From: Ancylomarina longa
GTDB lineage: Bacteria; Bacteroidota; Bacteroidia; Bacteroidales; Marinifilaceae
DNA: 64,000 bases
Direction: 5' to 3'
Assembly: GCF_003996985.1 (NCBI RefSeq)
Contig: NZ_RJJX01000010.1
Coordinates: 30,415-94,414, forward strand
The notes beneath the pieces are model-generated. The model was not told where the DNA came from. It did no database searches and saw nothing but the letters and a program-made list of their open reading frames with translations. This document shows positions 54,597 through 64,000 of the stretch, one piece after another (the stretch's first letter is position 1; the number at the start of each line of letters is the position of its first letter). Position numbers and translations under genes: made by a program.

Positions 54597-57500
54597 ATTT
54601 TAGGAAATCCAAGTTCTACTCTTGTTCCTGCCGAACTATTTGATACATCTTCCATATCATCAATTTGATAATAGAACTTATTTCCATTTGAATGAACTTG
54701 ATTTAATAATTTAATCCTGTTTTTAGTGATCTGAACCGCTTCACAATAAGATTTGTATTCTCTTTCGGTACATCTTGTTTTTGATTCCTTTCTTCCAATT
54801 CCATTATCAGTAATCACGCATTTCAAATATTCATCTTTTTGAAATTGAAAGCTTATTTGCAAATTCCCTTCTTTCTCCGAGTTTCCAATGCCAAATTTGA
54901 TAGCATTCTCAAGAAATGGTTGTATAAGCATGGGTGGTAATTTAACCGTAAGTGGATTAATATTTAATCCTATCTCAATTTCATACTTAAAGCAATGTGA
55001 GTATCGCATTTGTTCCAATTTCAAATAATACTTTAAATAAGTAAGCTCTTCAGAAAGAGAAACATTATCTTTATTCGCGTTGTCAATATTTTGTCTCAAT
55101 ACCATTGAGAAATCAGATAAATATTCCAATGCCAATTCCTGTTTACCCTCTAAAATGTAACTTTGTATAGAATTCAATGAATTAAACAGGAAGTGTGGTC
55201 CAAGCTGCATTTGTAAAGCCTTTATCTTTAGACCTACATTTCTTCGGAATTGTTTGGTTCTTCGTTTTTCTATTCTCTTGATTTTCCTCACATATATAAA
55301 TAGGCAAATAAATAGGACAAACACGATAGAAAGAAAAAGGAATATTCTAAACCACCACAACCTCCACCAGGGCGTTTCTATCTGAATCTCTATACTATAA
55401 TCACTAATAGAAGTTTCACTCAAATTTTTTGCCTTAGCCATTAAGGTGTAAGTCCCACTTGGTAAATTTGAATAAATAGTTTTATTGCTATCCGTCCAAG
55501 GGGTCCATTTTTCCTCTAAACCATCTAATCTATATTGATATAATACGTTAGACGGATTTTCACAAAAATTATAGGAGAACTCAAAATTCACGAAATTCTC
55601 CTTGTATCCCAATTTTATTGGATTCAAAGGCGATTTAGTCCAAAAATCTATTCTACTACTATCCATTTCCCATTTTTGACTCCGCACCTGTACTTTTGAC
55701 AAAACCAATTGTCTCTTACTCTCGTCAACCAATATAAGCTTAGTATTAATTTTTAGTAATTTATTATTGGTTTGAACCCAGATATTCTGATTTTTATCAA
55801 CAACAGATTTATTACCGGTTTGGTCGAAATAACCATCTTTAGCATTCCAAAATCGATAATCAAGAGTTGAATCATTGTGCCATGTGTCATAAACAAATCG
55901 ATGTACTCCTTCGTTTGTACCGCACCATAAGGAGCCATCCTTTAAGTATTGAAACCCATGAATAGAAACACCTTTTAATCCATCCCTCTTCGACAAAGAA
56001 TCTATTACTTCCAATTGATTCTTCCTGATAGATATCTTATATATCACACCATTATTACCACCGGCTATTATGGTCGAATCAGAAATAAAAAGCATATCAT
56101 TTACAATATTATGAATACCAGAATTACTCCTGTTGAAAATTTGATAATGTCCCTCATGAAAATATAGAATGCCCATTTGTTTGGTAGCAATCCATACTTC
56201 ATTCCCTTTTTCAAGTATTTTACTAATTTCTATTTCTGATGATTTTGGGAATTTGTAAATTGGCTTATCCAAAATTTTACCATCTATAGAATAAAAGCGT
56301 AATTCATTTTTATGATGACATAAAAGTTCGCCATTACCAGTAATTATGAAATTTTCTGATGAAGTAATTCCCTTATAATTCAAACTAAAATTTCTGGGAT
56401 TCAAAGTAAAAAATCCTTTATTACTAGAAATCCAAAGTTTGTCTTCCTTATCAAATGCGATGTTGTTAATTTTTAATTCACAATTACAAATATTTTTTTT
56501 TGAAATTAACTTACAAAGTTGTTCAGTTTTAATTCTATTAACCTGCACATCATCATTAAAAATCAGAATTTCAGAATTTGTTGAAAGGTATACACCACCT
56601 GTTTTATTTGAAGCTATATCATTTATCTTGATGTTTTTAATTCCCTCTATTTTAACATCAAAGTATTTAAAATTTGATTTAGGAATAAATATCAAACCCT
56701 GTTCTCGGGTTCCCATCCACCAATTATCATTCTCACCATATAAAGTTTGAATAAAAAAGGAATTCAAATCGCTTGCTGAAGATAAATCTTTGAAAGACTT
56801 ACCATCGTAAGTCAGAACTTTACGATGTTCTACACCTTTTTGAAAATACCGTAAAAGATAGGCTTTCGTATGATGATTTTGTACCGTCTCCAAGATATCG
56901 CAAAGTAGAGTCTTATCAGGTAACTTTAACCATAACTGAGCACCAATATCTATGCTATCTAATATTGTATAATCTAATTCAATTGTTGGAATGTGATCAG
57001 CCGTTGAGAGTTCAATTATTTTGTCGCGATCAAAACGTATTGGAATTGGCAGATTAGGAAAATTATCATTTCCATACAAAATAAAACCATCTTTGATTTT
57101 GCGTATTTTCGAAATATTAATATTTCTGAAATTTGAATTGTTATTTCTCACCAAGCCTCTCTTACCTTTCTCTAATACAATTAATCCTTCGGTAGTGCCA
57201 AGTAATATTCTATTTTTTAAACTATCAGCAAACAGGCAATTAATTTCACAGTTAAGATTCTTATTAATCCGGCTTAAAAATGTAAGAGATTTCCCATCAA
57301 ATAGAAACAATCCTTTTCCTAAAACAGAAATTAACATATCCCCGTTACCAAGTTGGCATAAGTCACTAATTCGCTCCCCTTGAAGTTTAATCAAATCAGA
57401 TCGAAATTTTATTTCACTACCGGTAAATTCATACAAACCGGCATAGGTGGCAAGCCAAACGACATCATGCGAATCCTGAAAAATATCTTCAACATTATTA

Positions 57501-57619
57501 CTTGGTAAGCCATCCTTCATGGAAAAGCTTTGATGTTTTTGTATATTGGCAAATATTGTGGAAATAAATCCAAATGTTATCAGTACAACAAGAAGTCGTT
57601 TAAGGTGATTACTGTTCAT
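54590..57619 (-). CDS. Two-component propeller sensor with LytS-type histidine kinase
   Basis: The 1009-residue protein has a signal peptide, then a Reg_prop beta-propeller region (about 30-620, with units such as DVVWLATYAGLYEF and GSLWCGTNEGVHRF). A Y_Y_Y domain follows (VNFEFSYNFCENPSNVLYQYRLDG, near 665-745), one membrane helix (about 755-780) and a His_kinase domain with His809 in LGPHFLFNSLNS, ending in an HATPase part with DNGIGRKES. Such kinases sense polysaccharides or other outside signals and usually pair with a LytTR response regulator; none is next to it. It has no AraC domain, unlike the PUL-type hybrids. Confidence 0.92.
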   Translation of the reverse strand: MNSNHLKRLLVVLITFGFISTIFANIQKHQSFSMKDGLPSNNVEDIFQDSHDVVWLATYAGLYEFTGSEIKFRSDLIKLQGERISDLCQLGNGDMLISVLGKGLFLFDGKSLTFLSRINKNLNCEINCLFADSLKNRILLGTTEGLIVLEKGKRGLVRNNNSNFRNINISKIRKIKDGFILYGNDNFPNLPIPIRFDRDKIIELSTADHIPTIELDYTILDSIDIGAQLWLKLPDKTLLCDILETVQNHHTKAYLLRYFQKGVEHRKVLTYDGKSFKDLSSASDLNSFFIQTLYGENDNWWMGTREQGLIFIPKSNFKYFDVKIEGIKNIKINDIASNKTGGVYLSTNSEILIFNDDVQVNRIKTEQLCKLISKKNICNCELKINNIAFDKEDKLWISSNKGFFTLNPRNFSLNYKGITSSENFIITGNGELLCHHKNELRFYSIDGKILDKPIYKFPKSSEIEISKILEKGNEVWIATKQMGILYFHEGHYQIFNRSNSGIHNIVNDMLFISDSTIIAGGNNGVIYKISIRKNQLEVIDSLSKRDGLKGVSIHGFQYLKDGSLWCGTNEGVHRFVYDTWHNDSTLDYRFWNAKDGYFDQTGNKSVVDKNQNIWVQTNNKLLKINTKLILVDESKRQLVLSKVQVRSQKWEMDSSRIDFWTKSPLNPIKLGYKENFVNFEFSYNFCENPSNVLYQYRLDGLEEKWTPWTDSNKTIYSNLPSGTYTLMAKAKNLSETSISDYSIEIQIETPWWRLWWFRIFLFLSIVFVLFICLFIYVRKIKRIEKRRTKQFRRNVGLKIKALQMQLGPHFLFNSLNSIQSYILEGKQELALEYLSDFSMVLRQNIDNANKDNVSLSEELTYLKYYLKLEQMRYSHCFKYEIEIGLNINPLTVKLPPMLIQPFLENAIKFGIGNSEKEGNLQISFQFQKDEYLKCVITDNGIGRKESKTRCTEREYKSYCEAVQITKNRIKLLNQVHSNGNKFYYQIDDMEDVSNSSAGTRVELGFPKIY

Positions 57620-57982
57620 AGTGCAATAATAGGAATTATCTTTCTACAATTAAGCTGCCAAAAGTGTCAAGTTACAATAATCGAGCTAACATCTACTTTT
57701 TCAGGATTATACAACCAGAATAAAAAGTGCCTAATAATTAATATTCCTAATGAAATATTTAAAATTATTTAAATTTAAAAACAATTATTGATATTTGACG
57801 TATAGATAATTATTCGGACAAAGAAGAAACATAAAAAGAGATTACGCACAACTATCAGTCCAATAGAAAAAGGAGTTTTATCTATTAATAAGAATTAAAT
57901 TTCAAGAATAAACTACTTTAAAAAGCTTTGCCTAAAACTCATAATTGTTCTATTCACACTATTCCTTGAAATTCATTTGCTC
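57620..57982. other. Divergent spacer between two sensor genes
   Basis: This 363-base AT-rich region must hold promoters for both the propeller kinase and the 57983 gene. I see no exact -7 box, no strong hairpin and no gene. An 80-codon ORF at 57530 is a chance ORF. Confidence 0.35.
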
Positions 57983-58543
57983 ATGAAATTCACATTTACT
58001 CAAAAAGACATTGAAAAATCCATAAATGAATACTCTGATAATGAAAATTTTGACATCACTATATTGCCACGCATAATGGCATTATACGCTATAAAAAAAG
58101 AACTTAAAGAAATACAAAATTTAAGATGGTATTATGAATATGATCATGTGAATATTCACCAAAATCAGGTAGTGATGGAATACGAGAATAACCAAAGCAA
58201 TAATTTTACTTTTCACTACCAAATACCACTCAAACAAAACTTTGAGTTGAATGTGTTTTTGGCAAACTCCTCCATTCATTTTTTGGATATCTATAACTTT
58301 CTAATTCAAAAGAATATTATTCAGAAGGATCAGTTTCCTTTAAAGGCTGAATATCATACCATTCCTCATTTTACAATTAGTATGCTTACCAAAAGATACA
58401 ACCTGCGGATTCTCAAAAAAATAACTGAAGAAAAGGACTTAAACCATACCTTTACAGATGATGCGATTTTAAATGAATTAAAAAATGGATTTAATATTTT
58501 CAATCCGATATTTGAACAAATACTAAATCAATTTAAAATTTGA
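57983..58543 (+). CDS. Hypothetical protein next to a Cache hybrid kinase, 186 residues
   Basis: This soluble protein has no signal peptide or membrane helix. It contains KFTFTQKDIEKSINEYSDNENF, a middle beta-rich part (VVMEYENNQSNNFTFHYQI) and a helical C terminus (LNELKNGFNIFNPIFEQILNQ). I recognise no domain. It ends 14 bases before the hybrid kinase ATG, so the two are almost certainly co-transcribed; it may be an accessory of that kinase. The start at 57983 (ATG) is preferred over TTG two codons earlier. Confidence 0.65.
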   Translation: MKFTFTQKDIEKSINEYSDNENFDITILPRIMALYAIKKELKEIQNLRWYYEYDHVNIHQNQVVMEYENNQSNNFTFHYQIPLKQNFELNVFLANSSIHFLDIYNFLIQKNIIQKDQFPLKAEYHTIPHFTISMLTKRYNLRILKKITEEKDLNHTFTDDAILNELKNGFNIFNPIFEQILNQFKI

Positions 58544-58557
58544 TTTATTTTATAGAT

Positions 58558-60999
58558 ATGAATTCCAATCCAACCCATAAAAAGCCTACCAAATTGAGAA
58601 TTAGCCGTGCTTATTTTCTATTATTTCTAGTACTTACAATCTCATTTTTATTAGGAATTGGAGGAGTATGGATCTACAAAGAATTTTCTGACTTCCACAA
58701 AGAATCTCAAAACTTAAGAAAAGAATCTATTGAAAGACAAAAAGATTTATTGGTTAGAAATGCCAATGAGTGTTTGAATTTCATTAGCTATCAAAATAAA
58801 ATTTCTGAAACCAGACTGAAGCACAGACTTGAAAATTTTGTAAAACAAGCTCATGCTATAGCCAATAATATTTATCTGGGAAATAAGGGTAAAATTCCTG
58901 ATACTGAAATCAAAAAAAGAATTAAACAAGCTATTACTGCTCTTCGTTTTACATCTGGTCGCGGATATATTTTTATCAATACCTTAGGCGGAAAAGGTGT
59001 ACTCTACCCTTTTTCAAAAGAAAATGAAGGTAAAAATTTATCAAACTTTCAAGATCTTAACAAAAATTTCATTGTAAAAAATGAAATCGAATTAATGAGA
59101 TACAAAGAGGAAGCATACACCAAGTATGAGAATCATCATATGGTGAAAAACAAATACAATGCTTACACTAAAGTTTCCTTCATAAAAAAATTTAAGCCAT
59201 ATAACTGGTACATGGGAAGTTTTGCCTACTTAGATGATATGAAAGGTGAAATTCAAAAAGAAGTACTAACACGTATAAGCCAGATTTCATTAGATAACAA
59301 CAATTATTTCTTTGTTTACCAAAAAGATGGTAAATGTTTATTGCATGGTGATTCCGTTAGTATTGGTCAAAATTATCAGAATTATAAAAATCCTATTCGT
59401 AGAAAAAATGTTGAAATGCTTCTAAAATCTGCAGTGATGAAAGAATCAGGTTTTGTTAGCTATCCCGACCCTGATGCCGAAAAAGGAACAAAGGTATCAT
59501 ATATTCAATATATTGAAGACTGGAATTGGATTATTGGTGCTGGAGTTTTCACCAGTGATATTGATAAAAGCATTGAAATTGCAGGCAAAGAATTACAGAG
59601 TAAAGTGAATCGCTATATAATCCAAATTATCAGCATTATAGTATTAGCTATCATCATCCTATACTTTACAACTCGATATATTTCTTCAAGAATGAAACAA
59701 AATTTTGTTTCATTTAATAATTTTTTCCGCAGAGCTTCTACGCAATCCTATAAAATAAATACAGAAGAATTACATTTTACCGAATTTCAAGACCTTGCGA
59801 TAACAATCAATCGTATGATTGATATTCGAACTCAGAAAGAGAAAGAATTACTTTTGGCAAGAGAAAAGGCAGAAGAGTCTGATCGATTAAAATCATCCTT
59901 CCTTGCTAATATGTCACATGAAATACGCACTCCAATGAATGCAATTATTGGATTTTCAGAATTATTGCAACAAGAAGATTTACCCCAGGAAACAAGGCAA
60001 CAATTTTTCTCTCACATTCGAAACAGTGGAAACACACTCCTAAATCTTATTAATGATATAATTGATTTCTCAAAAATTGAATCAGGAGAATTAAAAATTT
60101 CAAAAACAACATTTAGCCTAAATCAACTATTCGAAGAATTATATCAGACCTTTGAAAAAATTAAAACCAAAAAAGGGAAAGATCATATTAAGCTGGAGTT
60201 TACAACTGGTTTAGACAACTCTAATTCTCTTGTATATTCAGACCCTTTAAGACTAAAGCAAATTATCACCAATTTAGTTGATAACGCTCTGAAATTCACT
60301 GAAAAAGGCATTATTCAGGTATCCTATCAAGTGGATGTAGATTCGCTTATTTTCTCTGTAAAAGATTCTGGAATTGGAATTTCTAAAGACAAGCAAGATG
60401 TTATCTTTAGTAGATTCCGTCAAGCTGATGACTCTCATGCAAGAAGATTTGGCGGCACAGGTTTAGGATTATCTATCTCCAGAAAGTTAGCAGAACTATT
60501 AAATGGAACTATGTGGGTAGAATCTACAGTGGATATCGGAAGTAGCTTTTTCATAAAAATTCCATTTCTGCAAAATGAAAAAGCAGAGCTAACTCCAATA
60601 AATAAAAATACCAAACGTAAGAATGGGTATAATAAAAATTTGTATGGTAAAAAGGTATTGATTGTTGATGACTATAAGGTTAATTTAACCTTGATAGAGC
60701 AAATGTTACATGCCACAGGTCTTGAACTCTATGTGGCAGAAAATGGTCAGTTAGCCATAGAGTATTGCATTAAACATCAAATTGATCTCGTGTTGCTGGA
60801 TTTACAAATGCCTGAGTTAAACGGATACGATACCTTAAAATTGATGAGAAAAGAGCAGCCAAAGATTAAAATTATTGCTCAAACAGCGTATGCTTTGGCA
60901 AATGAGAAAGAGCAAATTCTAAATTCTGGCTTTAATGGATACATTTCAAAACCGATAGTCAGAAAAGAATTATTGGAATTAATATATCAAATGATTTAG
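58558..60999 (+). CDS. Cache-domain hybrid sensor histidine kinase with receiver
   Basis: The 813-residue protein has a membrane helix near 22-42, a periplasmic double Cache region (ITALRFTSGRGYIFINTLGG; YFFVYQKDGKCLLHG) and a second helix (about 360-380). HisKA has His454 in [11 protein letters not shown], the HATPase domain contains GGTGLGLSIS, and the receiver has Asp748 in LVLLDLQMP. The layout matches the kinase at 22872 except that the PAS domain is missing, so the two are paralogues. No output domain is fused. The ORF opens at a TTG upstream; the ATG at 58558 is chosen. Its stop codon interlocks with that of PorP/SprF. Confidence 0.9.
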   Translation: MNSNPTHKKPTKLRISRAYFLLFLVLTISFLLGIGGVWIYKEFSDFHKESQNLRKESIERQKDLLVRNANECLNFISYQNKISETRLKHRLENFVKQAHAIANNIYLGNKGKIPDTEIKKRIKQAITALRFTSGRGYIFINTLGGKGVLYPFSKENEGKNLSNFQDLNKNFIVKNEIELMRYKEEAYTKYENHHMVKNKYNAYTKVSFIKKFKPYNWYMGSFAYLDDMKGEIQKEVLTRISQISLDNNNYFFVYQKDGKCLLHGDSVSIGQNYQNYKNPIRRKNVEMLLKSAVMKESGFVSYPDPDAEKGTKVSYIQYIEDWNWIIGAGVFTSDIDKSIEIAGKELQSKVNRYIIQIISIIVLAIIILYFTTRYISSRMKQNFVSFNNFFRRASTQSYKINTEELHFTEFQDLAITINRMIDIRTQKEKELLLAREKAEESDRLKSSFLANMSHEIRTPMNAIIGFSELLQQEDLPQETRQQFFSHIRNSGNTLLNLINDIIDFSKIESGELKISKTTFSLNQLFEELYQTFEKIKTKKGKDHIKLEFTTGLDNSNSLVYSDPLRLKQIITNLVDNALKFTEKGIIQVSYQVDVDSLIFSVKDSGIGISKDKQDVIFSRFRQADDSHARRFGGTGLGLSISRKLAELLNGTMWVESTVDIGSSFFIKIPFLQNEKAELTPINKNTKRKNGYNKNLYGKKVLIVDDYKVNLTLIEQMLHATGLELYVAENGQLAIEYCIKHQIDLVLLDLQMPELNGYDTLKLMRKEQPKIKIIAQTAYALANEKEQILNSGFNGYISKPIVRKELLELIYQMI

Positions 61000-62033
61000 A
61001 ATCTTGGGCATTTAATTCTTCCAATTTGTCTTCTTCTTCGTAAATATTTTTCGTTACAACCAGATCTATTTCGTTTTGAGTTTTTAAATCTCATTAGAAA
61101 TGAAATTTCGTGAGCGCCTGTATTTGTATGTATTAATTTAGATATCGTTTTATCATAACTGTATGACACTTGCCACCAATCTCTCATTATCCCTAATTGA
61201 AGAATTATCGCATCATACTCCAATTCTAAATTATCGCGATACCACATTCCTAAAATTAGAGAGCCTTTTGATAAGTATAAGCCATAATTAAGTTGTTTGT
61301 TTGTCTCTTGCTGCTGATATAAAAAATTAGGAGCCAGACTGTATTCCGATTGATGCAATCCTCTTCTAAATACTGGAACATTGACTCCTGCATGCAAAGT
61401 ATATTTTCGAGGTAATTTAGAGTAATCACTCTCGTCTTTATAAGTTTGATCTGGTTCCGATAAATGATGAATAGCAAATCCAATAAACCAGTTTTTATAT
61501 GATGCTATCATGCCTGATGAAAAATCAAAATAATTACGTTTTAAATGATCAGGCATACTTTCTCCACTAAAAGGATTTATTAATCCATTAATATAAAATT
61601 CATCAGTTTGATCAGGAAAAGTAAAATTAGCAGAGTTGAGTTTTCTTTGGACATAAGAAGCCTGTAATCCAAATTTGATGACTAAATCACGAGTTATGGA
61701 TAATGAATAGGAATACATTCCACTCATCATAGTGGTACTTATGGTTCCATCACCTTGTTCGTCCTGCATAATATGCAAACCCAGCCCACCATTAAGTGCA
61801 TTAATATATTTATCGTAAGCCACACTATAAGTAACATAAGCAGAACTAATTTCAGGCCATTGGTTTCTGTAGCTCATAGATACTCTGGCGTCAAAATCAG
61901 ATCCTGCAAAAGCCGGATTTAGATAAACCTTATTCGCATAGAATTGTGAGAACTCTACATCTTGAGAATATAATTCTGCAGAGTTCATCATGAATAATAT
62001 AATAGCAACTATTTTTAGTTTTTTTATTATCAT
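60996..62033 (-). CDS. PorP/SprF-family type IX secretion membrane protein
   Basis: The 345-residue protein has a signal peptide (about 1-24, AELYSQD) and the family's opening, FSQFYANKVYLNPAFAGSDFDARVSMSYRNQWPEI. Barrel strands follow (YSVAYDKYINALNGGLGLHIMQDEQGDG). PorP/SprF proteins sit in the outer membrane and help export or anchor a specific type B cargo through the type IX system. The cargo gene lies directly upstream, sharing one base of stop and start (TAATG), so the two are translationally coupled. The C terminus is Arg-rich and unusual (RNRSGCNEKYLRRRRQIGRI). Confidence 0.93.
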   Translation of the reverse strand: MIIKKLKIVAIILFMMNSAELYSQDVEFSQFYANKVYLNPAFAGSDFDARVSMSYRNQWPEISSAYVTYSVAYDKYINALNGGLGLHIMQDEQGDGTISTTMMSGMYSYSLSITRDLVIKFGLQASYVQRKLNSANFTFPDQTDEFYINGLINPFSGESMPDHLKRNYFDFSSGMIASYKNWFIGFAIHHLSEPDQTYKDESDYSKLPRKYTLHAGVNVPVFRRGLHQSEYSLAPNFLYQQQETNKQLNYGLYLSKGSLILGMWYRDNLELEYDAIILQLGIMRDWWQVSYSYDKTISKLIHTNTGAHEISFLMRFKNSKRNRSGCNEKYLRRRRQIGRIKCPRF

Positions 62034-64000
62034 TATCTAAATAATGTTACTGTTCCGTGCGCCTGTTCTTTTCCACCATAAAAGATAATCCAAACATACA
62101 CTCCTATTTCAGACTCTTTTCCTTTATACGTACCATTCCAACCTTCATATTTTAACTCATTATTACTAACCATATCCTTTTTGAGTTCAAAAACTTGTTC
62201 TCCCCAACGAGAATAGATATACATCTCAAAATTAGTAACCACTCCTTTAAATACAGGATAAAAGATTTCATTAGGACCTTTTCCATTTGGTGTAAAAACA
62301 TTAGGAACAACCATCTTGGGTTTCAAATATTTTACTGTCACATTGGCCTTAGCAATACACCCAAATTTATTCATAACCTGAACAGAATAGTCTCCAGCTT
62401 CATTAACATCAATACTCCTCCAGTCAGATCCATTGCTCCAATTGTAGGATGAATATCCAGAACCTGCATCAATCGTTACGGATTGTCCTTTATAAATACT
62501 TAAAGTATCCGCAGCAATTCCAATTTGGGGTGTTGGATAAACTTCCACATGAATTATATCAGATCCCATGATTCCATACATATCCCAAACTTGTACGGTG
62601 TAATCACCGGATTTGTTTACAGAAATCGTTCTATTCGTTGATCCTGTACTCCACAAATATTTATCCCAATTGCCAGCATCGAGCAATAATGAAGTACCTT
62701 CACATATGCCAGCGCTACCACCAAGATTAATAGTAGGAATAGGATTCACGGCTACTTTAACTTTACCATTACCTCTACAGCCATACATATCAACCACATT
62801 TACAGCATATTCACCATCCTGATCCACTTTCAAGAATTGAGAACTCGCCTGATTACTCCATTCATACTCTACATATCCATTACCTGCATCTAATAACAGT
62901 TCGCTACCTTCTGCAATAACCGTATCACGCCCTAAATTCACTTCCGGATTCTCATGAACAAAAATATTAATATCATCTTCTCCTGTGCAACCGAATTCAT
63001 CCGTTGTTTTTAATTGAAAGGTTCCTGCCTCATAGACATATATTGATCTTGTGTTTCCTCCAGGATTCCATTCTGTATAATATCCATCAGGAGCTTCTAA
63101 AATTAGCTCTTCCCCACGGCAGATATACAAATCTGGTCCCAAATCAACGATTGGCAAATCGTGAACCTTCACTTCAACAGAATCATAAGCAATACAACCA
63201 TTGATATCCTGAACCATTACCGAGTAGATTCCACTCTTATTGACATCTCGTATTTGTGTACTAATACTATCATTCCATAAAAACTTTTCACCTTCACCAA
63301 TATCCAATTTAACAGATTCCCCATAACACATGTCTACACGATCTGGCAAAGGAGAATTTGGTAAAGTAATAATCTCAACTTCAACACTATCAGAATCAAA
63401 ACAGCCATTCTCATTATAAATTTCTAGAGAATACCATCCTGATTTTCCTACTTTTAATGAAGAGATATTCGTATTTGGAATATTTACTCCATTATGTTTC
63501 CACTGATAAGTGTATAAAGGATTGTTTGGTCCTTGAATATAGGTGGAGTCACCATGGCAAACTAAATTAGTCGTATAAGCCAAGGCAAAATTAAAATCCT
63601 TATAAAAAACTACATCTATACTATCGACTGCTGTACATCCGTTCTTATCAGAAACTAATACGGAATATCTATTTGAGGTATTAACTTCTATCTGTCTTGA
63701 TGTTTCCCCTGTATTCCATAAATAACTGTTATAAACATTGTTTGCTCTTATTGTAGTCTTTGTTCCACCACAAACAGTCTGATCGGCTCCAAGATTGACC
63801 ACTGGATTCGGATGAACGCTTAGATTCATATCATCGCTGGCGGAACAGCCATTTCCATTGGTTACTGTTACAGAATAATTTCCTGATGTTGATACATTGA
63901 TAGTCTGTGAGGTTTCTCCGGTACTCCATAAATATGTTGCTCCCGCATTGCCGGCATCCAATGTGATGCTGCTGCCTGCACAGGTCTGCTGATCCGCTCC
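62033..64000 (-). CDS. Large repeat surface protein with type IX type B sorting domain (C-terminal part)
   Basis: The gene enters the window at its edge and has no start here; the first codons read through a TTG, so the protein continues upstream. About eight repeats of roughly 70 residues are visible, each built on LDAGNxxxxYLWSTG, a turn, then IxVxxxGxYxVxVxxxxGC and VHPNPVVNL. The units resemble Ig-like or PKD-like beta-sandwiches. A type B C-terminal domain ends the protein (VPNVFTPNGKGPNEIFYPVFKG, YSRWGEQVF, YVWIIFYGG, GTVTLFR), the gliding-motility-associated tail recognised by the type IX system. It should be exported and held at the surface as an adhesin. PorP/SprF follows, overlapping by one base. 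Confidence 0.92.
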   Translation of the reverse strand, partial: GADQQTCAGSSITLDAGNAGATYLWSTGETSQTINVSTSGNYSVTVTNGNGCSASDDMNLSVHPNPVVNLGADQTVCGGTKTTIRANNVYNSYLWNTGETSRQIEVNTSNRYSVLVSDKNGCTAVDSIDVVFYKDFNFALAYTTNLVCHGDSTYIQGPNNPLYTYQWKHNGVNIPNTNISSLKVGKSGWYSLEIYNENGCFDSDSVEVEIITLPNSPLPDRVDMCYGESVKLDIGEGEKFLWNDSISTQIRDVNKSGIYSVMVQDINGCIAYDSVEVKVHDLPIVDLGPDLYICRGEELILEAPDGYYTEWNPGGNTRSIYVYEAGTFQLKTTDEFGCTGEDDINIFVHENPEVNLGRDTVIAEGSELLLDAGNGYVEYEWSNQASSQFLKVDQDGEYAVNVVDMYGCRGNGKVKVAVNPIPTINLGGSAGICEGTSLLLDAGNWDKYLWSTGSTNRTISVNKSGDYTVQVWDMYGIMGSDIIHVEVYPTPQIGIAADTLSIYKGQSVTIDAGSGYSSYNWSNGSDWRSIDVNEAGDYSVQVMNKFGCIAKANVTVKYLKPKMVVPNVFTPNGKGPNEIFYPVFKGVVTNFEMYIYSRWGEQVFELKKDMVSNNELKYEGWNGTYKGKESEIGVYVWIIFYGGKEQAHGTVTLFR

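Noticed and set aside
57530-57772. 80-codon plus-strand ORF
   Set aside because: It overlaps the start of the propeller kinase on the other strand and shows no coding character.

Overview
The window comes from a low-GC member of the Bacteroidota, most likely a marine or anaerobic Marinilabiliales/Marinifilaceae-type bacterium (the rank below phylum is inference). The evidence is: a short 286-residue primary sigma factor; promoters of the form TTG, about 20 bases, TAnnTTTG; few Shine-Dalgarno sites; a PorP/SprF protein beside a repeat-rich cell-surface protein with a type B type IX secretion tail; propeller-type sensor kinases; and hybrid kinases with fused receivers. I found no rRNA, tRNA, insertion sequence, prophage or CRISPR array. 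Most of the window is ordinary chromosomal core.

Layout. 1-6.8 kb: the start of a lipoprotein gene, a metallophosphoesterase, two small proteins, threonine aldolase, MurB, MltG and an M14 carboxypeptidase. 7-10.2 kb: a secreted subtilase, a 730-bp spacer with two candidate small ORFs and two FNR-like boxes, and a secreted transglutaminase-like protein. 10.2-15.2 kb: a YejK-like nucleoid protein, a PepSY membrane protein, the hybrid cluster protein Hcp behind a CRP/FNR-type dyad, and a small secreted protein. 15.5-28.3 kb: a HAD phosphatase, an endonuclease/phosphatase lipoprotein, UvrB, RpoD, HtrA, DapF, a Cache-PAS hybrid kinase, a LOG-family protein and GyrB. 28.7-34.2 kb: a minus-strand envelope cluster (small secreted protein, outer-membrane barrel, 1063-residue TPR protein), divergent from FtsE and a rhomboid protease. 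35.9-36.8 kb: a gene-free stretch with a 41-bp minisatellite. 36.8-43.6 kb: an M48 peptidase, a DUF255/thioredoxin protein, a zinc-ribbon protein, an exported cyanophycinase, a CPBP protease, and a NifX-like protein with a DUF134 regulator. 44-48.4 kb: FolD, Ffh and ArgS. 48.7-61 kb: a TPR hybrid kinase, an exported isoaspartyl peptidase, an avidin-fold protein, a class IV aminotransferase, a propeller/LytS-type kinase and a second Cache hybrid kinase. 61-64 kb: PorP/SprF and the C-terminal part of a large surface protein.

Genes that plausibly work together: cyanophycinase and isoaspartyl peptidase, both exported, form the two known steps of cyanophycin breakdown. The surface protein and PorP/SprF share a stop/start overlap. 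The DUF134 regulator appears to control its own promoter through helically phased GCATATG repeats and lies just upstream of the NifX-like gene. Four large sensor kinases in 40 kb lack an adjacent DNA-binding partner, so their outputs must be encoded elsewhere.

The best leads for something undescribed are a leaderless avidin-fold protein with a remodelled biotin pocket, the phased DUF134 operator, the possible periplasmic cyanophycin route, the Hcp dyad, the 41-bp minisatellite and a G10 tract inside argS. I did not find a clear defence island or a wholly new multi-gene system.
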